DNA from: Iodobacter fluviatilis
GTDB lineage: Bacteria; Pseudomonadota; Gammaproteobacteria; Burkholderiales; Chitinibacteraceae
Reading direction: 5' to 3'
DNA: 64,000 nucleotides
Assembly: GCF_004194535.1 (NCBI RefSeq)
Contig: NZ_CP025781.1
Coordinates: 1,860,001 to 1,924,000, forward strand
The position numbers and the translations under genes were made by a program. The first letter of the stretch is position 1. Every line of letters begins with the position of its first letter. The notes under the pieces are model-generated. The model was not told the origin of the DNA. It searched no databases and saw nothing but the letters and a program-made list of their open reading frames with translations. Positions 47,442 through 56,051 of the stretch are shown in pieces.

Positions 47442-47759
47442 AATAAACCAACGGCTTACGAGAAGCTTCGTATATTACATGAGGCTTTATGATGGCTGTT
47501 TGTGATTGATTGTAATTACTACACAAAATTTTATAGAGTTACATTATTCGCGTAAGTATTGCACCTTACTTGGTAGCCTTGCTGCATCCTAAACGTGCCA
47601 TCTTACCCATGTTGCTTGGGGGCGTAATTGTTCTAATACGCTGTTTTTTAGCCCAGTAAAAATGCGACTCTATCAATCGTCAACTAAGCACTAATTTATT
47701 AGATAAATTAATGATAATTTACTTTTTAATCAATAACTTACACCAGATTGAATCCGCGT
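47442..47759. other. AT-rich region between vgrG and attR
   Basis: No gene is visible. It must contain the vgrG operon promoter; no clear -35/-10 pair or strong ribosome site was identified. Confidence 0.5.
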
Positions 47760-47776
47760 TCAAGTTGCACGATACC
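47760..47776. repeat. attR core of the prophage
   Basis: TCAAGTTGCACGATACC, identical to 26367-26383. Confidence 0.93.
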
Positions 47777-48165
47777 GAGGCAAATTATCTGGCCCCTTTA
47801 TGGATAGAATTGATCTAGTTATCGAAGTGCCATTATTACCAGAAAGCACACTGCTAGCCGCGGCCACAGGAGAATTATCCAGCGTGGTAAAGCAACGGGT
47901 AGCTGCCGCTCACCTAAAACAAGAGGCGCGACAACAAACGCCAAATGCCCGACTTAGCGGAAAATTACTAGAGCTGCATTGCCCATTAAATAACGATGCC
48001 AGAGGCCTGCTGCAAACAGCCATCCAAAAACTCTCCCTCTCCGCCCGAGCTACCCACCGTGTGCTAAAAGTAGCCAGAACCATTGCCGATTTAGCCGGAG
48101 AAGACGACATTAGCACCAGCCATATTGCCGAAGCCATTCAGTATCGACGAGGGTTAGGCGGGTAA
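47760..48165 (+). pseudogene. comM: ComM/YifB, 3' fragment
   Basis: Read in frame through attR, the sequence continues DQVARYRGKLSGPFMDRIDLV, the exact family continuation of the 5' fragment, and ends with the C-terminal lid domain ('SLSARATHRVLKVARTIADL...HIAEAIQYRR'). An internal ATG at 47800 gives a 121-residue ORF that may be translated but lacks the ATPase core. Precise excision would restore a gene of about 500 codons. Confidence 0.95.
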
Positions 48166-48294
48166 TAAAATAAACAAATTTAAAGGCACGGCATGCCGTA
48201 CCCGTGCATATCCCCCCTCGCCAGTTTTTTATATACAGCCTTGTGGTAGTTAATTTTGTCTTAGCTTGCTAGACTCCGAGGCACTTTAGTAATC

Positions 48295-48310
48295 GGTTTC
48301 ACGTGAAACA
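48295..48310. promoter_or_regulatory. Candidate parS site (ParB centromere) overlapping the parE start
   Basis: GGTTTCACGTGAAACA matches the chromosomal parS consensus TGTTTCACGTGAAACA at 15 of 16 bases, with a perfect 14-bp palindrome core. The last A is the A of the parE ATG. parS sites normally cluster near oriC, so the region may be origin-proximal. Confidence 0.75.
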
Positions 48311-50286
48311 TGGCAACTCCTAAATACGACGAATCCTCCGTTAAGGTCTTAAAAGGCCTTGATCCTGTCCGGCACCGCCCAGGAATGTACACCCGCACCG
48401 ATAATCCTCTGCACATCTGCCAAGAGGTTATCGACAACGCTGCCGATGAGGCTTTGGGCGGCTACGCCACTAAAATTGATGTGGTGCTGTACAAAAACCA
48501 AAGCGTGCGCGTTTCTGACAATGGCCGTGGCATTCCGGTTGGAATACATCCTGAAGAAGGCGTACCGACGCTGCAAGTGGTGTTTACCCAACTGCATGCT
48601 GGCGGTAAGTTCGATAAAAAAGACGGCGGCGCCTATGCGTTTTCTGGCGGCTTGCACGGGGTAGGTGTATCGGTAACCAATGCGCTATCCACGCGTTTAG
48701 AGGTTGAAGTCAAACGTGAAGGCCAGCTACATCGCTTGGTATTTGGCAGTGGTGAAGTGATTGAGCCACTGGTGGTGCTAGGTAGTTGCGCTAAAAAAGA
48801 CAGCGGTACCAGCGTTTATGTTGTGCCTGACGTGACGTATTTTGACTCCCCAAATATCCCATTGGCAGATTTAGAGCATCAGCTCAAATCCAAAGCCGTG
48901 CTCTTGCCTGGCTTGGTCGTAAATCTGGCGGTTGAGCAAGCCAATGGTGAGTTTATTCAGAATGCTTGGTGCTACCCAGATGGCTTAACCGGTTATCTAT
49001 CTGAAAAAGTAGCGGGCTATACCCAGCTCATCCCTATTTTTGAAGGCGAGAAGTATATCGAGCAGGTAGACGATACTTTCTCGCTGGGTGAAGGCTGCGC
49101 TTGGGCGCTGACTTGGACCGAAGACGGCCCAGTGAACCGTGAATCCTATGTGAATTTGATTACCACGCCGGTCGGTGGCACGCACGAATCGGGCCTGCGC
49201 GACGGGGTTTTTCAAGCAGTTAAAACCTTTATCGAGTTCCACAGCCTACTGCCTAAGGGCGTAAAAGTGCTGCCAGAAGACTTATTTGGCCGCTGCTCTT
49301 TTGTGCTCTCAGCCAAGATTCTAGACCCTCAATTCCAAGGCCAAACCAAAGATAAGCTGACCAGCCGCGATGGCTTAAAGCTGGTCTCTACCGTGGTGCG
49401 CTCGCCGTTTGAAATTTGGCTGAATCAACACGTTGATCTGGCTAAAAAGCTAGCCGAACTATGCATCCGCGCGGCGCAAGCTCGGCAAAAGAATTCGCAA
49501 AAAGTAGAGAAGAAAAAATCTTCTGGCGTGGCCGTCTTGCCCGGCAAACTGACCGATTGCGCATCGGATGAAACAGAGCGCTGCGAGTTATTTTTAGTTG
49601 AGGGTGATTCGGCTGGTGGCTCGGCCAAGCAAGGCCGTGATAAGGATTTCCAAGCTATTCTGCCGCTGCGCGGTAAGGTACTCAACACTTGGGAAGTCGA
49701 TCGCGACCAGATTTTTGCCAATAATGAAGTGCACGATATGGCGGTTGCCATTGGTGTGGATCCACACACTCTTGGGGATAGCAAGGCTGATTTATCTGCC
49801 CTGCGTTACGGCAAAATTATAATCATGTCGGATGCGGACGTGGATGGCAGCCATATTCAGGTACTGCTACTCACGCTGTTTTACCGCCATTTTCCGCAGC
49901 TGATCGCAGCAGGGCATATCCATGTGGCCCAGCCACCCCTGTACCGCGTTGACGTGGCAGGCAGCGGCAAGGCCAAGCCACCGCGTAAATTCTATGCGCT
50001 GGATGAGGGTGAGCTAACGGCTATTTTAGACAAGCTACGGGTTGAAAAAGTGCGTGAAAACGCATGGAGCATCAGCCGCTTTAAAGGGCTTGGTGAAATG
50101 AATGCCGAGCAATTATTCGATACCACCATGAATCCCGATACCCGCCGCATGCTACGCGTTGGCATTAACGACGACGTAGCGCTGAATACGCGTGAGCTGA
50201 TGCATATGTTGATGGGCAAAACCGAAGCCAGCAGCCGTAAAGCGTGGCTAGAAGCGCGGGGTAATGAAGCAGAAGCAGATATTTAA
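48310..50286 (+). CDS. parE: DNA topoisomerase IV subunit B
   Basis: ATPase subunit that works with ParC to unlink daughter chromosomes. 658 residues with GHKL motifs 'EVIDNAADEAL', 'VSDNGRGIPVG' and 'GGLHGVGVSVTNAL', the TOPRIM 'LFLVEGDSAGGSAKQGRD' and 'IIMSDADVDGSHI' and the C-terminal 'RFKGLGEMNAEQLFDTTMNP'. The start-codon region contains the parS-like palindrome, and no Shine-Dalgarno is evident there. parC is not adjacent. Confidence 0.97.
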   Translation: MATPKYDESSVKVLKGLDPVRHRPGMYTRTDNPLHICQEVIDNAADEALGGYATKIDVVLYKNQSVRVSDNGRGIPVGIHPEEGVPTLQVVFTQLHAGGKFDKKDGGAYAFSGGLHGVGVSVTNALSTRLEVEVKREGQLHRLVFGSGEVIEPLVVLGSCAKKDSGTSVYVVPDVTYFDSPNIPLADLEHQLKSKAVLLPGLVVNLAVEQANGEFIQNAWCYPDGLTGYLSEKVAGYTQLIPIFEGEKYIEQVDDTFSLGEGCAWALTWTEDGPVNRESYVNLITTPVGGTHESGLRDGVFQAVKTFIEFHSLLPKGVKVLPEDLFGRCSFVLSAKILDPQFQGQTKDKLTSRDGLKLVSTVVRSPFEIWLNQHVDLAKKLAELCIRAAQARQKNSQKVEKKKSSGVAVLPGKLTDCASDETERCELFLVEGDSAGGSAKQGRDKDFQAILPLRGKVLNTWEVDRDQIFANNEVHDMAVAIGVDPHTLGDSKADLSALRYGKIIIMSDADVDGSHIQVLLLTLFYRHFPQLIAAGHIHVAQPPLYRVDVAGSGKAKPPRKFYALDEGELTAILDKLRVEKVRENAWSISRFKGLGEMNAEQLFDTTMNPDTRRMLRVGINDDVALNTRELMHMLMGKTEASSRKAWLEARGNEAEADI

Positions 50287-50289
50287 CTA

Positions 50290-50456
50290 GGGTCTGTTGG
50301 ACTAGACAGTCGAAGCGAAAAATCGCATGGTCGAGACCAGATCTTGCCGAATTTGCAGCGCCAATAACGAGTTATTGGTCAAAAATCTGGTGGGATATAG
50401 GCCGATCAGGTGATTTTGCAGCTGACTGATGCTAAGTCCGACAGGCTGCTAGACCC
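50290..50456. repeat. 167-bp long imperfect hairpin element downstream of parE
   Basis: Ends GGGTCTGTTGGACT and AGTCCGAC...AGACCC are inversely related. Inner blocks (AAAATCGCATGGTC / GATCAGGTGATTTT, CCAGAT / ATCTGG) and a central perfect palindrome CCAATAACGAGTTATTGG (50361-50378) pair in order. The whole element can fold on itself; it is MITE-like and non-coding. Confidence 0.65.
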
Positions 50457-50469
50457 CTCGTAAAAAACC

Positions 50470-50498
50470 ATGGGCCGATTGATTCGGCCCATTTTTTA
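50470..50498 (+). terminator. Terminator of parE
   Basis: ATGGGCCGA / TCGGCCCAT, perfect 9-bp stem, 5-base loop, then TTTTT. Confidence 0.85.
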
Positions 50499-50596
50499 TT
50501 CAAAATGTAGGAGGGTACGTTTTTATTCACACGTGTTCATGCGGCCGCGTGGGTACGATAAAGCCGTGCCCACCCAGCCCTCAAAAAAGGTAAAAA

Positions 50597-50610
50597 TTGC
50601 CCTAAGTCAA
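50597..50610 (+). promoter_or_regulatory. Candidate FNR/DNR-type site upstream of hemerythrin-nnrS
   Basis: TTGCCCTAAGTCAA keeps the TTG-N8-CAA frame of FNR/DNR sites but deviates from TTGAT-N4-ATCAA. It lies 65 bp before the gene start, a sensible activator position. Confidence 0.4.
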
Positions 50611-50674
50611 ATATGCAACTGTCTTTCTGCGTAAAATCCGACTAAATTAGTCGGGAATTATTAGGAGAGGAAAG

Positions 50675-51208
50675 ATGTCATTGTTTTCTACCGAAACGGT
50701 CACTTTTGAAACGCCTATCGCCATGCTGATAGCCTGTCACGACAGGGTGCGCCAGTACGCTGATTTAACGCTCAAACTGGCTCAGCACCTGATTAAAGAG
50801 GGTGTAGATGCCAAGGCACAAGATGCTGCTACCGGCATCTTGCGCTATTTCAACGTGGCAGCCCCGCTGCACCATGACGATGAAGATCTCGATTTATTCC
50901 CGCTACTTAGCCAATACGGCGATGCTGAGCTGCAAGCCATCATTGCATCAACCAGCGCCGAACACGAAACACTTGGCCTGCTCTGGCAAGAAGTACGCGG
51001 CTATCTAATCCCACTGGCTGCAGGACAAGGTGGCAGCTTACCTCTGGCTTTAGCCAGTGAATTTTCCAAGCGCTACCCCGCCCATGCGGATCTGGAAGAA
51101 AACCGTATTTATCCCAGTGCCGAATTGCTACTCGATGCCCCCACACTGGCGGCAATAGGGCAGAACATGGCAAACCGACGCATCCAAAGCAGTGAGAAAG
51201 CCTTATGA
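50675..51208 (+). CDS. Hemerythrin HHE-domain protein
   Basis: 177 residues forming a four-helix bundle, with iron ligands in 'IACHDRVR', 'APLHHDDEDLDLFPLL', 'SAEHETLG' and 'RYPAHADLEENRIYP'. Such di-iron proteins bind O2 or NO or repair damaged iron centres. Coupled to the next gene nnrS (ATGA), pointing to nitric-oxide stress. AGGAGAGG ribosome site. Confidence 0.9.
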   Translation: MSLFSTETVTFETPIAMLIACHDRVRQYADLTLKLAQHLIKEGVDAKAQDAATGILRYFNVAAPLHHDDEDLDLFPLLSQYGDAELQAIIASTSAEHETLGLLWQEVRGYLIPLAAGQGGSLPLALASEFSKRYPAHADLEENRIYPSAELLLDAPTLAAIGQNMANRRIQSSEKAL

Positions 51209-52386
51209 AAACCTTTCTCAGCGCCCCTCACCGTGTTGGCTTTTTTTGCGGCACTTTATTGCTGATCGCAAGCCTTGCTTGGTGGGCCAGCGAAATGCTG
51301 CTTAGGGCTAGCGGCAACACCATGCCCAGCAGTATTGCACCGATGTTTTTGCATGGCTATCTGATGCTGTACGGATTTTTCCCGCTGTTTATGCTGGGCT
51401 TTATCTACACGGCGGGGCCTAAATGGCTGGGAGTGGCCAGCCCCCCAGCCAAGCTCTATGTGCCGATTTTTATCACCTATGCCATAGGTAGCGCCCTCTT
51501 GATTGCCGCGCTATTTTGGCAGCCACTGCTTAGGCTCGGCATTGCCTTGCACTGGATTAGTTGGGGGGCCGCCTGCCTCGTCTGGTTAAACCGTGTGCTA
51601 GCCAGCAGCGCCCCAGATCGCGGCCACGCCATTCGTATTGCACTGGCCTTTGCTATGGGGTGGATAGGACAAGCTCTGGCGCTGTATTGGGCCGTGTTTG
51701 GCGCAACGACGGGCTGGCTGAGCATGATAGAAATCGGCTTATGGGGATTTTTGCTGCCGGTGTATTTAACCGTCAGCCACAGAATGCTGCCGTTTTTCTC
51801 TGCCAACGCCATCCCAAACTACAGCGCATGGCGGCCGCTATGGCTGTTAAACGCCATGATTGCCTTGTCTTGGGGCCATGGGGCCTTAAAGCTGGCGCAT
51901 TTCAACAGCCTGCCTGTTGATGCCGTATTTGCTGGGCTGCTACTTTATACCAGCTACCGCTGGCGTCTATTTGCCTCGCTCCAAAACCGCCTCTTAGCCA
52001 TGCTGCATCTTGCCTTTGCCTGGGCGGCGGTCGCGATGCTGCTTTACACCGTACAAGATGCGGCCCTACTAGCTGGTTCGGCCATTCTGGGATTTGCACC
52101 GCTGCACGCCATCAGCATCGGCTTTTTTGGCACGATGCTACTGGGCTTTGCCACAAGGGTGAGTCTGGGCCACGCTGGCCTGCCACTGATCCTCAGCCGC
52201 CTTGCTTGGACACTCTATTGCCTGCTGCATGGCGTCGCCATTGCTCGTGTGCTGGCCGAAGTGTTGCCTTGGCAAAACACCCTGCTCTGCGCCGCAGCCT
52301 TGGGCGCATTGCTGGCCTTCCTACTATGGGGCAGCCGCTTTATGCCGGTGTATTTAAAGCCAAGAGCGGATGGGAAGGCGGGGTAG
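51205..52386 (+). CDS. nnrS: NnrS family heme-copper membrane protein
   Basis: 393 residues, about twelve membrane helices. NnrS features: N-terminal 'SAPHRVGFFCGTL', 'APMFLHGYLMLYGFFPLFMLGFIYT', 'TVSHRMLPFFSANAIP' and 'LGFATRVSLGHAG' with conserved His residues. NnrS protects against nitrosative stress in several proteobacteria. Second gene of the hemerythrin-nnrS pair. Confidence 0.93.
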   Translation: MKTFLSAPHRVGFFCGTLLLIASLAWWASEMLLRASGNTMPSSIAPMFLHGYLMLYGFFPLFMLGFIYTAGPKWLGVASPPAKLYVPIFITYAIGSALLIAALFWQPLLRLGIALHWISWGAACLVWLNRVLASSAPDRGHAIRIALAFAMGWIGQALALYWAVFGATTGWLSMIEIGLWGFLLPVYLTVSHRMLPFFSANAIPNYSAWRPLWLLNAMIALSWGHGALKLAHFNSLPVDAVFAGLLLYTSYRWRLFASLQNRLLAMLHLAFAWAAVAMLLYTVQDAALLAGSAILGFAPLHAISIGFFGTMLLGFATRVSLGHAGLPLILSRLAWTLYCLLHGVAIARVLAEVLPWQNTLLCAAALGALLAFLLWGSRFMPVYLKPRADGKAG

Positions 52387-52394
52387 TGTTATCT

Positions 52395-52468
52395 CGTCAT
52401 TCCCGAATGTTTGTGTCGGGAATCCAGAGGCTCTGCTGGATCCCCGATAAAAACACTCGAGGATGACG
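52395..52468. repeat. Dispersed palindromic repeat after nnrS
   Basis: Outer arms CGTCATTCCCGA / TCGAGGATGACG and inner arms CGGGAATCCAG / CTGGATCCCCG make a double hairpin. Same family as 9345-9418 and similar to palindromes common between genes in many betaproteobacteria. It may also act as a terminator of nnrS. Confidence 0.7.
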
Positions 52469-52541
52469 GCCTTGAATTGTTTGAGAAGTTCAAACTCGCA
52501 CCAAGGTATATCATTCCCCATCCTTTACCCTTGGTTTACAC

Positions 52542-53162
52542 ATGCTTCACGTCAAAGTTATTCTTACCCAAATCTCACTTAATCCTTCGCTTAGCAGCGA
52601 TTCGCTCTCAGCCAGTAGCAAAGCCAAGCTAGTAACAATGAAATCACCCGCCCGCGTTCAGCAGTTTATTCTTGGCCGCATGCTGCTCGCTCAAGCAGCG
52701 ACACGAGCCTTAGGGGTTGATTACGCAGCGGCAGATATTGAAGAAGGCGAGTTTTTCCCCTATTTAAGCAAGGCTGCTCATTTGCACGCCAGTATTTCGC
52801 ATAGTGGGGATAGCTTGGGGGTGACGGTCAATACTGAACGAGTAGGGCTAGATATTGAAAGCTGCCGACCTAAAGCCAATATCGCCAAATTGGCCACATT
52901 TGCACTGCATCAAGATGAAGCCAGCTGGGTAAACGCCGAAGAGGCAGAAGCTCAAGAGCGCTTTTATCTGCTTTGGACTTTACGTGAAGCGGCGTTTAAA
53001 GCGGGTTTACGTGAGCACGTAATACGCGGTAGCAGCATAATTACAGATAGTAATCTTGATGTAGATTGGCACTGGGCTAGTGCAAGAGAGCCAAAACAGC
53101 GGATAAGTATCGCCTCAGCCACGGCCTGCTCTTTGGTTTTAATCCACAATCTGGCGCTGTAA
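52542..53162 (+). CDS. 4'-phosphopantetheinyl transferase superfamily protein (Sfp type)
   Basis: 206 residues with 'LHASISHSGDSLGVTV', 'RVGLDIESCRP' with Mg-binding Asp/Glu, and 'FYLLWTLREAAFKAG', the PPTase motifs. It would transfer phosphopantetheine from CoA to carrier proteins. No NRPS/PKS genes are nearby, so the partner is elsewhere. The exact start is uncertain; ATG 52542 lacks a strong ribosome site. Confidence 0.9.
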   Translation: MLHVKVILTQISLNPSLSSDSLSASSKAKLVTMKSPARVQQFILGRMLLAQAATRALGVDYAAADIEEGEFFPYLSKAAHLHASISHSGDSLGVTVNTERVGLDIESCRPKANIAKLATFALHQDEASWVNAEEAEAQERFYLLWTLREAAFKAGLREHVIRGSSIITDSNLDVDWHWASAREPKQRISIASATACSLVLIHNLAL

Positions 53163-53427
53163 TCGCCAAATAACGATGCATTCCATCAAATATTGCACTC
53201 TTCACCCTTAGCGCTCAAAACCGAGAAAAATGGCCTTAAAAGGCAAAAAATAGCCAAAATAATGAGTTTACTAAGCGGAAACAATCATTTTTAGCCGTTT
53301 TTTGCTAGAGAATAAAAAATATGCAGCCATTTTACTAAGGACTGATAAACGACACTTTGCGATAGTACGGTATATGCAAACGCAGAGTTAAGGTAAGCTA
53401 CCCGTTCATACCAACCCTAGTTTTCCA

Positions 53428-53889
53428 ATGATGACCGATCAAAATTCAGCTTTAGCCCAAGCATTTCAATCTGCGATTGGCGAGAAATCTGCCCGTCAGC
53501 AGCAAATTATGATTATTGAATTACTTTATCAGCGTTATCCGGTGATGAAGCAATTTAAACCTTTAATGATCGGTGTTCACAAAGAGCTAGAAAAAGCACT
53601 GCCACAGTTTGGTGCCAATCATGTGCATCGCGCCATTGCCGCTCACTGTCGCAAAGTGCGCTACCTTAAGTCGGTAGCTCGTGGCGGCAAGCGCTTTGAT
53701 CTGAATGGCAAGCCAGTTGGCGATGTGACTGTTGAAGAAAAAACAGCTGCAGCCAAATTCGTACAAAATATCGAAGATCGCAAAAAACCACAGACTGCTA
53801 CCCTAGCAGCTGAAGTGACTGCTGATCCAATCGTGACCGAAGTAACGGCTGTTACTGAAGAAGTAGGCAGCGATAAAACCGCAGAATAA
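53428..53889 (+). CDS. proQ: ProQ/FinO-domain RNA-binding protein
   Basis: 153 residues: ProQ/FinO domain at about 1-110 ('YQRYPVMKQFKPLMIGVHKEL', 'HRAIAAHCRKVRYLKSVARGGKRFDLNG') and a short acidic, Val/Thr-rich tail, like the small Neisseria ProQ proteins. A global small-RNA chaperone by family. The 265-bp upstream region is AT-rich, with no gene. Confidence 0.92.
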   Translation: MMTDQNSALAQAFQSAIGEKSARQQQIMIIELLYQRYPVMKQFKPLMIGVHKELEKALPQFGANHVHRAIAAHCRKVRYLKSVARGGKRFDLNGKPVGDVTVEEKTAAAKFVQNIEDRKKPQTATLAAEVTADPIVTEVTAVTEEVGSDKTAE

Positions 53890-53896
53890 ATTAAGC

Positions 53897-53931
53897 AAAA
53901 AAAGGCTGCATAGTGATATGCAGCCTTTTTT
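53897..53931 (+). terminator. Terminator of proQ
   Basis: AAAAGGCTGCATA / TATGCAGCCTTTT stem with a GTGA loop and T-run. Confidence 0.9.
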
Positions 53932-53989
53932 ACGTCTAGCTAAACAGCTTATAGGGCAATAGCTTGCCAGCCTTCAGTAGATTGGCGCT

Positions 53990-54964
53990 CTAAGCCAGTC
54001 TCAGCGCTTTGCTTTCATTGCCTTTTTGCATAAAAAACATCACATAGCGCACCGCTACATACCCAACGATCACCGTGGCAACGCCCAACTCTAGCTGCGC
54101 TAGCCACTGTACCTGCGCCACGTATTCAGCAGCAAACTCCCACTGCCCAAGTAAATGGCTAAGCTTAAATAAGGCAGTAGAACCAATCACCAGTGGAAAA
54201 GTAAATGCGGCATAGCCTGGTGAAAAAGGCAGGCCCAGCAGCTTAAAAAAGGCCAGATAGATAATTCCCGTCATCAAGAGCGAAATCCCAAATAACACAG
54301 CCACAATCAATAATGATGGCTCGGCGGTAATCGTTAGATAACCAGCAAGCGAAAGGCTGGCAGGAGCGGCTAAAATAGCAATAGTGGGCTTGGCTGCGTC
54401 TGGAACTTCATGGCTAAAAATCAGCCGATACAACATCAGCGGCAACATTACGGCGTAGCAGAAAATACCGAACCACAATAAACCATGAGCAAGCGCTGCA
54501 AACTGCCCACCGGGGAAAGCCACATCGGCCACAATAATGCCCACTGGCGGTACAAACCAACTTGGCACCATATGATGGATTTCAAAGTCTTTGGCGCGGT
54601 GCCAGATAAACATCACCAGAAACGCCATATGCAAGACCACGGCAAATAACCAAAGTCCCTCTGCAAAGTTCACATCAAAGCTGCCCAGCGCCTTGGAAAC
54701 CACCATTGTCGCCATTGCAAAGGTAGGCACCACGCTGCCAACTACAGGGTGAGCTAAATCTTGCTGTAATAAACGAGGGTGCAGTGCAAATTTGAAAGCT
54801 AAGATCAGTAATAACACTGCAGCAATGGCAGCTCCAAGTAATTGAGCATAACCATGAAATTCACCGCCGTTTTCCCAACACCACCCTAAGCTAGCAATCC
54901 CTAAGGCCAGTCCTGCCATTGGTGTAGGGGCTGCGGCGAGTAATTGACGAGTTCGAGTAAACAT
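53990..54964 (-). CDS. TDT/SLAC1-family membrane transporter (TehA-like)
   Basis: 324 residues with ten hydrophobic segments. 'TPMAGLALGIASLGWCW', 'PTFAMATMVVSKAL' and 'PSWFVPPVGIIVADVAFPG' fit the tellurite-resistance/dicarboxylate (TDT) family of anion channels. Substrate unknown. The start at 54964 has AAGAAGG upstream; the frame extends to 55012. Divergent from a LysR gene, which probably regulates it. Confidence 0.85.
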   Translation of the reverse strand: MFTRTRQLLAAAPTPMAGLALGIASLGWCWENGGEFHGYAQLLGAAIAAVLLLILAFKFALHPRLLQQDLAHPVVGSVVPTFAMATMVVSKALGSFDVNFAEGLWLFAVVLHMAFLVMFIWHRAKDFEIHHMVPSWFVPPVGIIVADVAFPGGQFAALAHGLLWFGIFCYAVMLPLMLYRLIFSHEVPDAAKPTIAILAAPASLSLAGYLTITAEPSLLIVAVLFGISLLMTGIIYLAFFKLLGLPFSPGYAAFTFPLVIGSTALFKLSHLLGQWEFAAEYVAQVQWLAQLELGVATVIVGYVAVRYVMFFMQKGNESKALRLA

Positions 54965-55059
54965 AACGGCCTTCTTGCTTCTGACAATATAAATAGAATA
55001 ACGCTCGGCCATTGTTTATCATATCTAAATGATTTGAATTAGGTGTTTAGCAAAACAAT

Positions 55060-55944
55060 ATGAAGCTTACTCTGCAGCAGCTAAAAACCTTCGCGGCTAT
55101 AGCTCGTTATGGCAATCTTGGCATGGCCGCCAATGAGCTATGTCTAAGTAAGGGCGCGGTTTCGCAATCTTTACAAGAGTTAGAGCGCCAGCTGGCAACG
55201 CCGCTGTTTGATCGGGTTCACCCACGCCTGCAATTGAATGCAGAGGGTAAGTTATTACAACCCGTGGTCGAAGAGTTACTCGCTCGGGTGCTAGATATTG
55301 AAACGATGTTTGCCAGTGATAGCGAGCCTGTTGGGCAGCTACGCCTTGGAGCCACCCAAACCATAGGCAATTACCTACTCCCTATTTTGCTAGCACGTTC
55401 CGAGCAAGCCACCACCCCGCGTATCTCTATTGCCAATACCCATATCCTTAGCCATGCGCTCGCCCATTTTGAGCTAGACCTCGCCTTGATCGAAGGCAAA
55501 AATCACCACCCCGATTTAATCGCCGATCCTTGGCTACAAGATGAAATGTGCATTGTAGCGGCAACATCTCATCCATTGGCGACCAAGGCAGAGCTGGCAA
55601 TCACCACCTTAAATGGCGAAACATGGGTACTGCGAGAACCTATGTCTGGTAATCGGGAACAATTTGAGCAACTGATCCAGCCACAGCTCAGTAACAGCCG
55701 CATTGGATTAGAGCTCAATACACTGGAGGCGGTGATGCTAGCGGTAGAGCAGGGGCTAGGAATCACTTTTATCTCCAAGCTGGCCGTAAAAGACCGCCTA
55801 AGCAGCGGGCGATTAGTCTGCCTGCCCATCCAGCAGCGCTTCCCACGCCAGCTGTACCTTGCGTGGCACAAACAAAAATATCATTCAGCAGCCTTACGCC
55901 GGTTTATTCAGTTTTGCAGGGATCAGGCGGGGGTGATTTGCTAA
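55060..55944 (+). CDS. LysR-family transcriptional regulator
   Basis: 294 residues: winged helix-turn-helix at about 1-60 ('LKTFAAIARYGNLGMAANELCLSKGAVSQSLQELE') and a periplasmic-binding-like effector domain ('RLGATQTIGNYLLP', 'VLREPMSGNREQFEQL', 'VEQGLGITFIS'). It resembles the CysL/YeiE branch. Divergent from the TDT transporter with 95 bp between starts; likely controls it. Confidence 0.92.
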   Translation: MKLTLQQLKTFAAIARYGNLGMAANELCLSKGAVSQSLQELERQLATPLFDRVHPRLQLNAEGKLLQPVVEELLARVLDIETMFASDSEPVGQLRLGATQTIGNYLLPILLARSEQATTPRISIANTHILSHALAHFELDLALIEGKNHHPDLIADPWLQDEMCIVAATSHPLATKAELAITTLNGETWVLREPMSGNREQFEQLIQPQLSNSRIGLELNTLEAVMLAVEQGLGITFISKLAVKDRLSSGRLVCLPIQQRFPRQLYLAWHKQKYHSAALRRFIQFCRDQAGVIC

Positions 55945-56051
55945 GGATAAGCGAATCATCAATACCCAACGCTCGTGCATCAACCGCGTGCGCAAGATAA
56001 AACGTTTTGCCCACCCTACAAAAAACGTTAGCTACGCAACAGGACTCGGCA

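Larger units (their letters stand above)
26367..47776. mobile_element. Defective P2-like prophage island carrying a T6SS effector module, inserted in comM
   Basis: Bounded by 17-bp direct repeats, about 21.4 kb. Early genes run leftward from 31478 to an integrase beside attL, with a divergent repressor. Then come a toxin-antitoxin pair, P2-type D, U and truncated T, an IS21 element, truncated P, intact Q, and a vgrG-Tle5-immunity module beside attR. Capsid, tail-sheath, baseplate, lysis and most terminase sequences are missing, so it cannot make virions alone. Confidence 0.92.
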
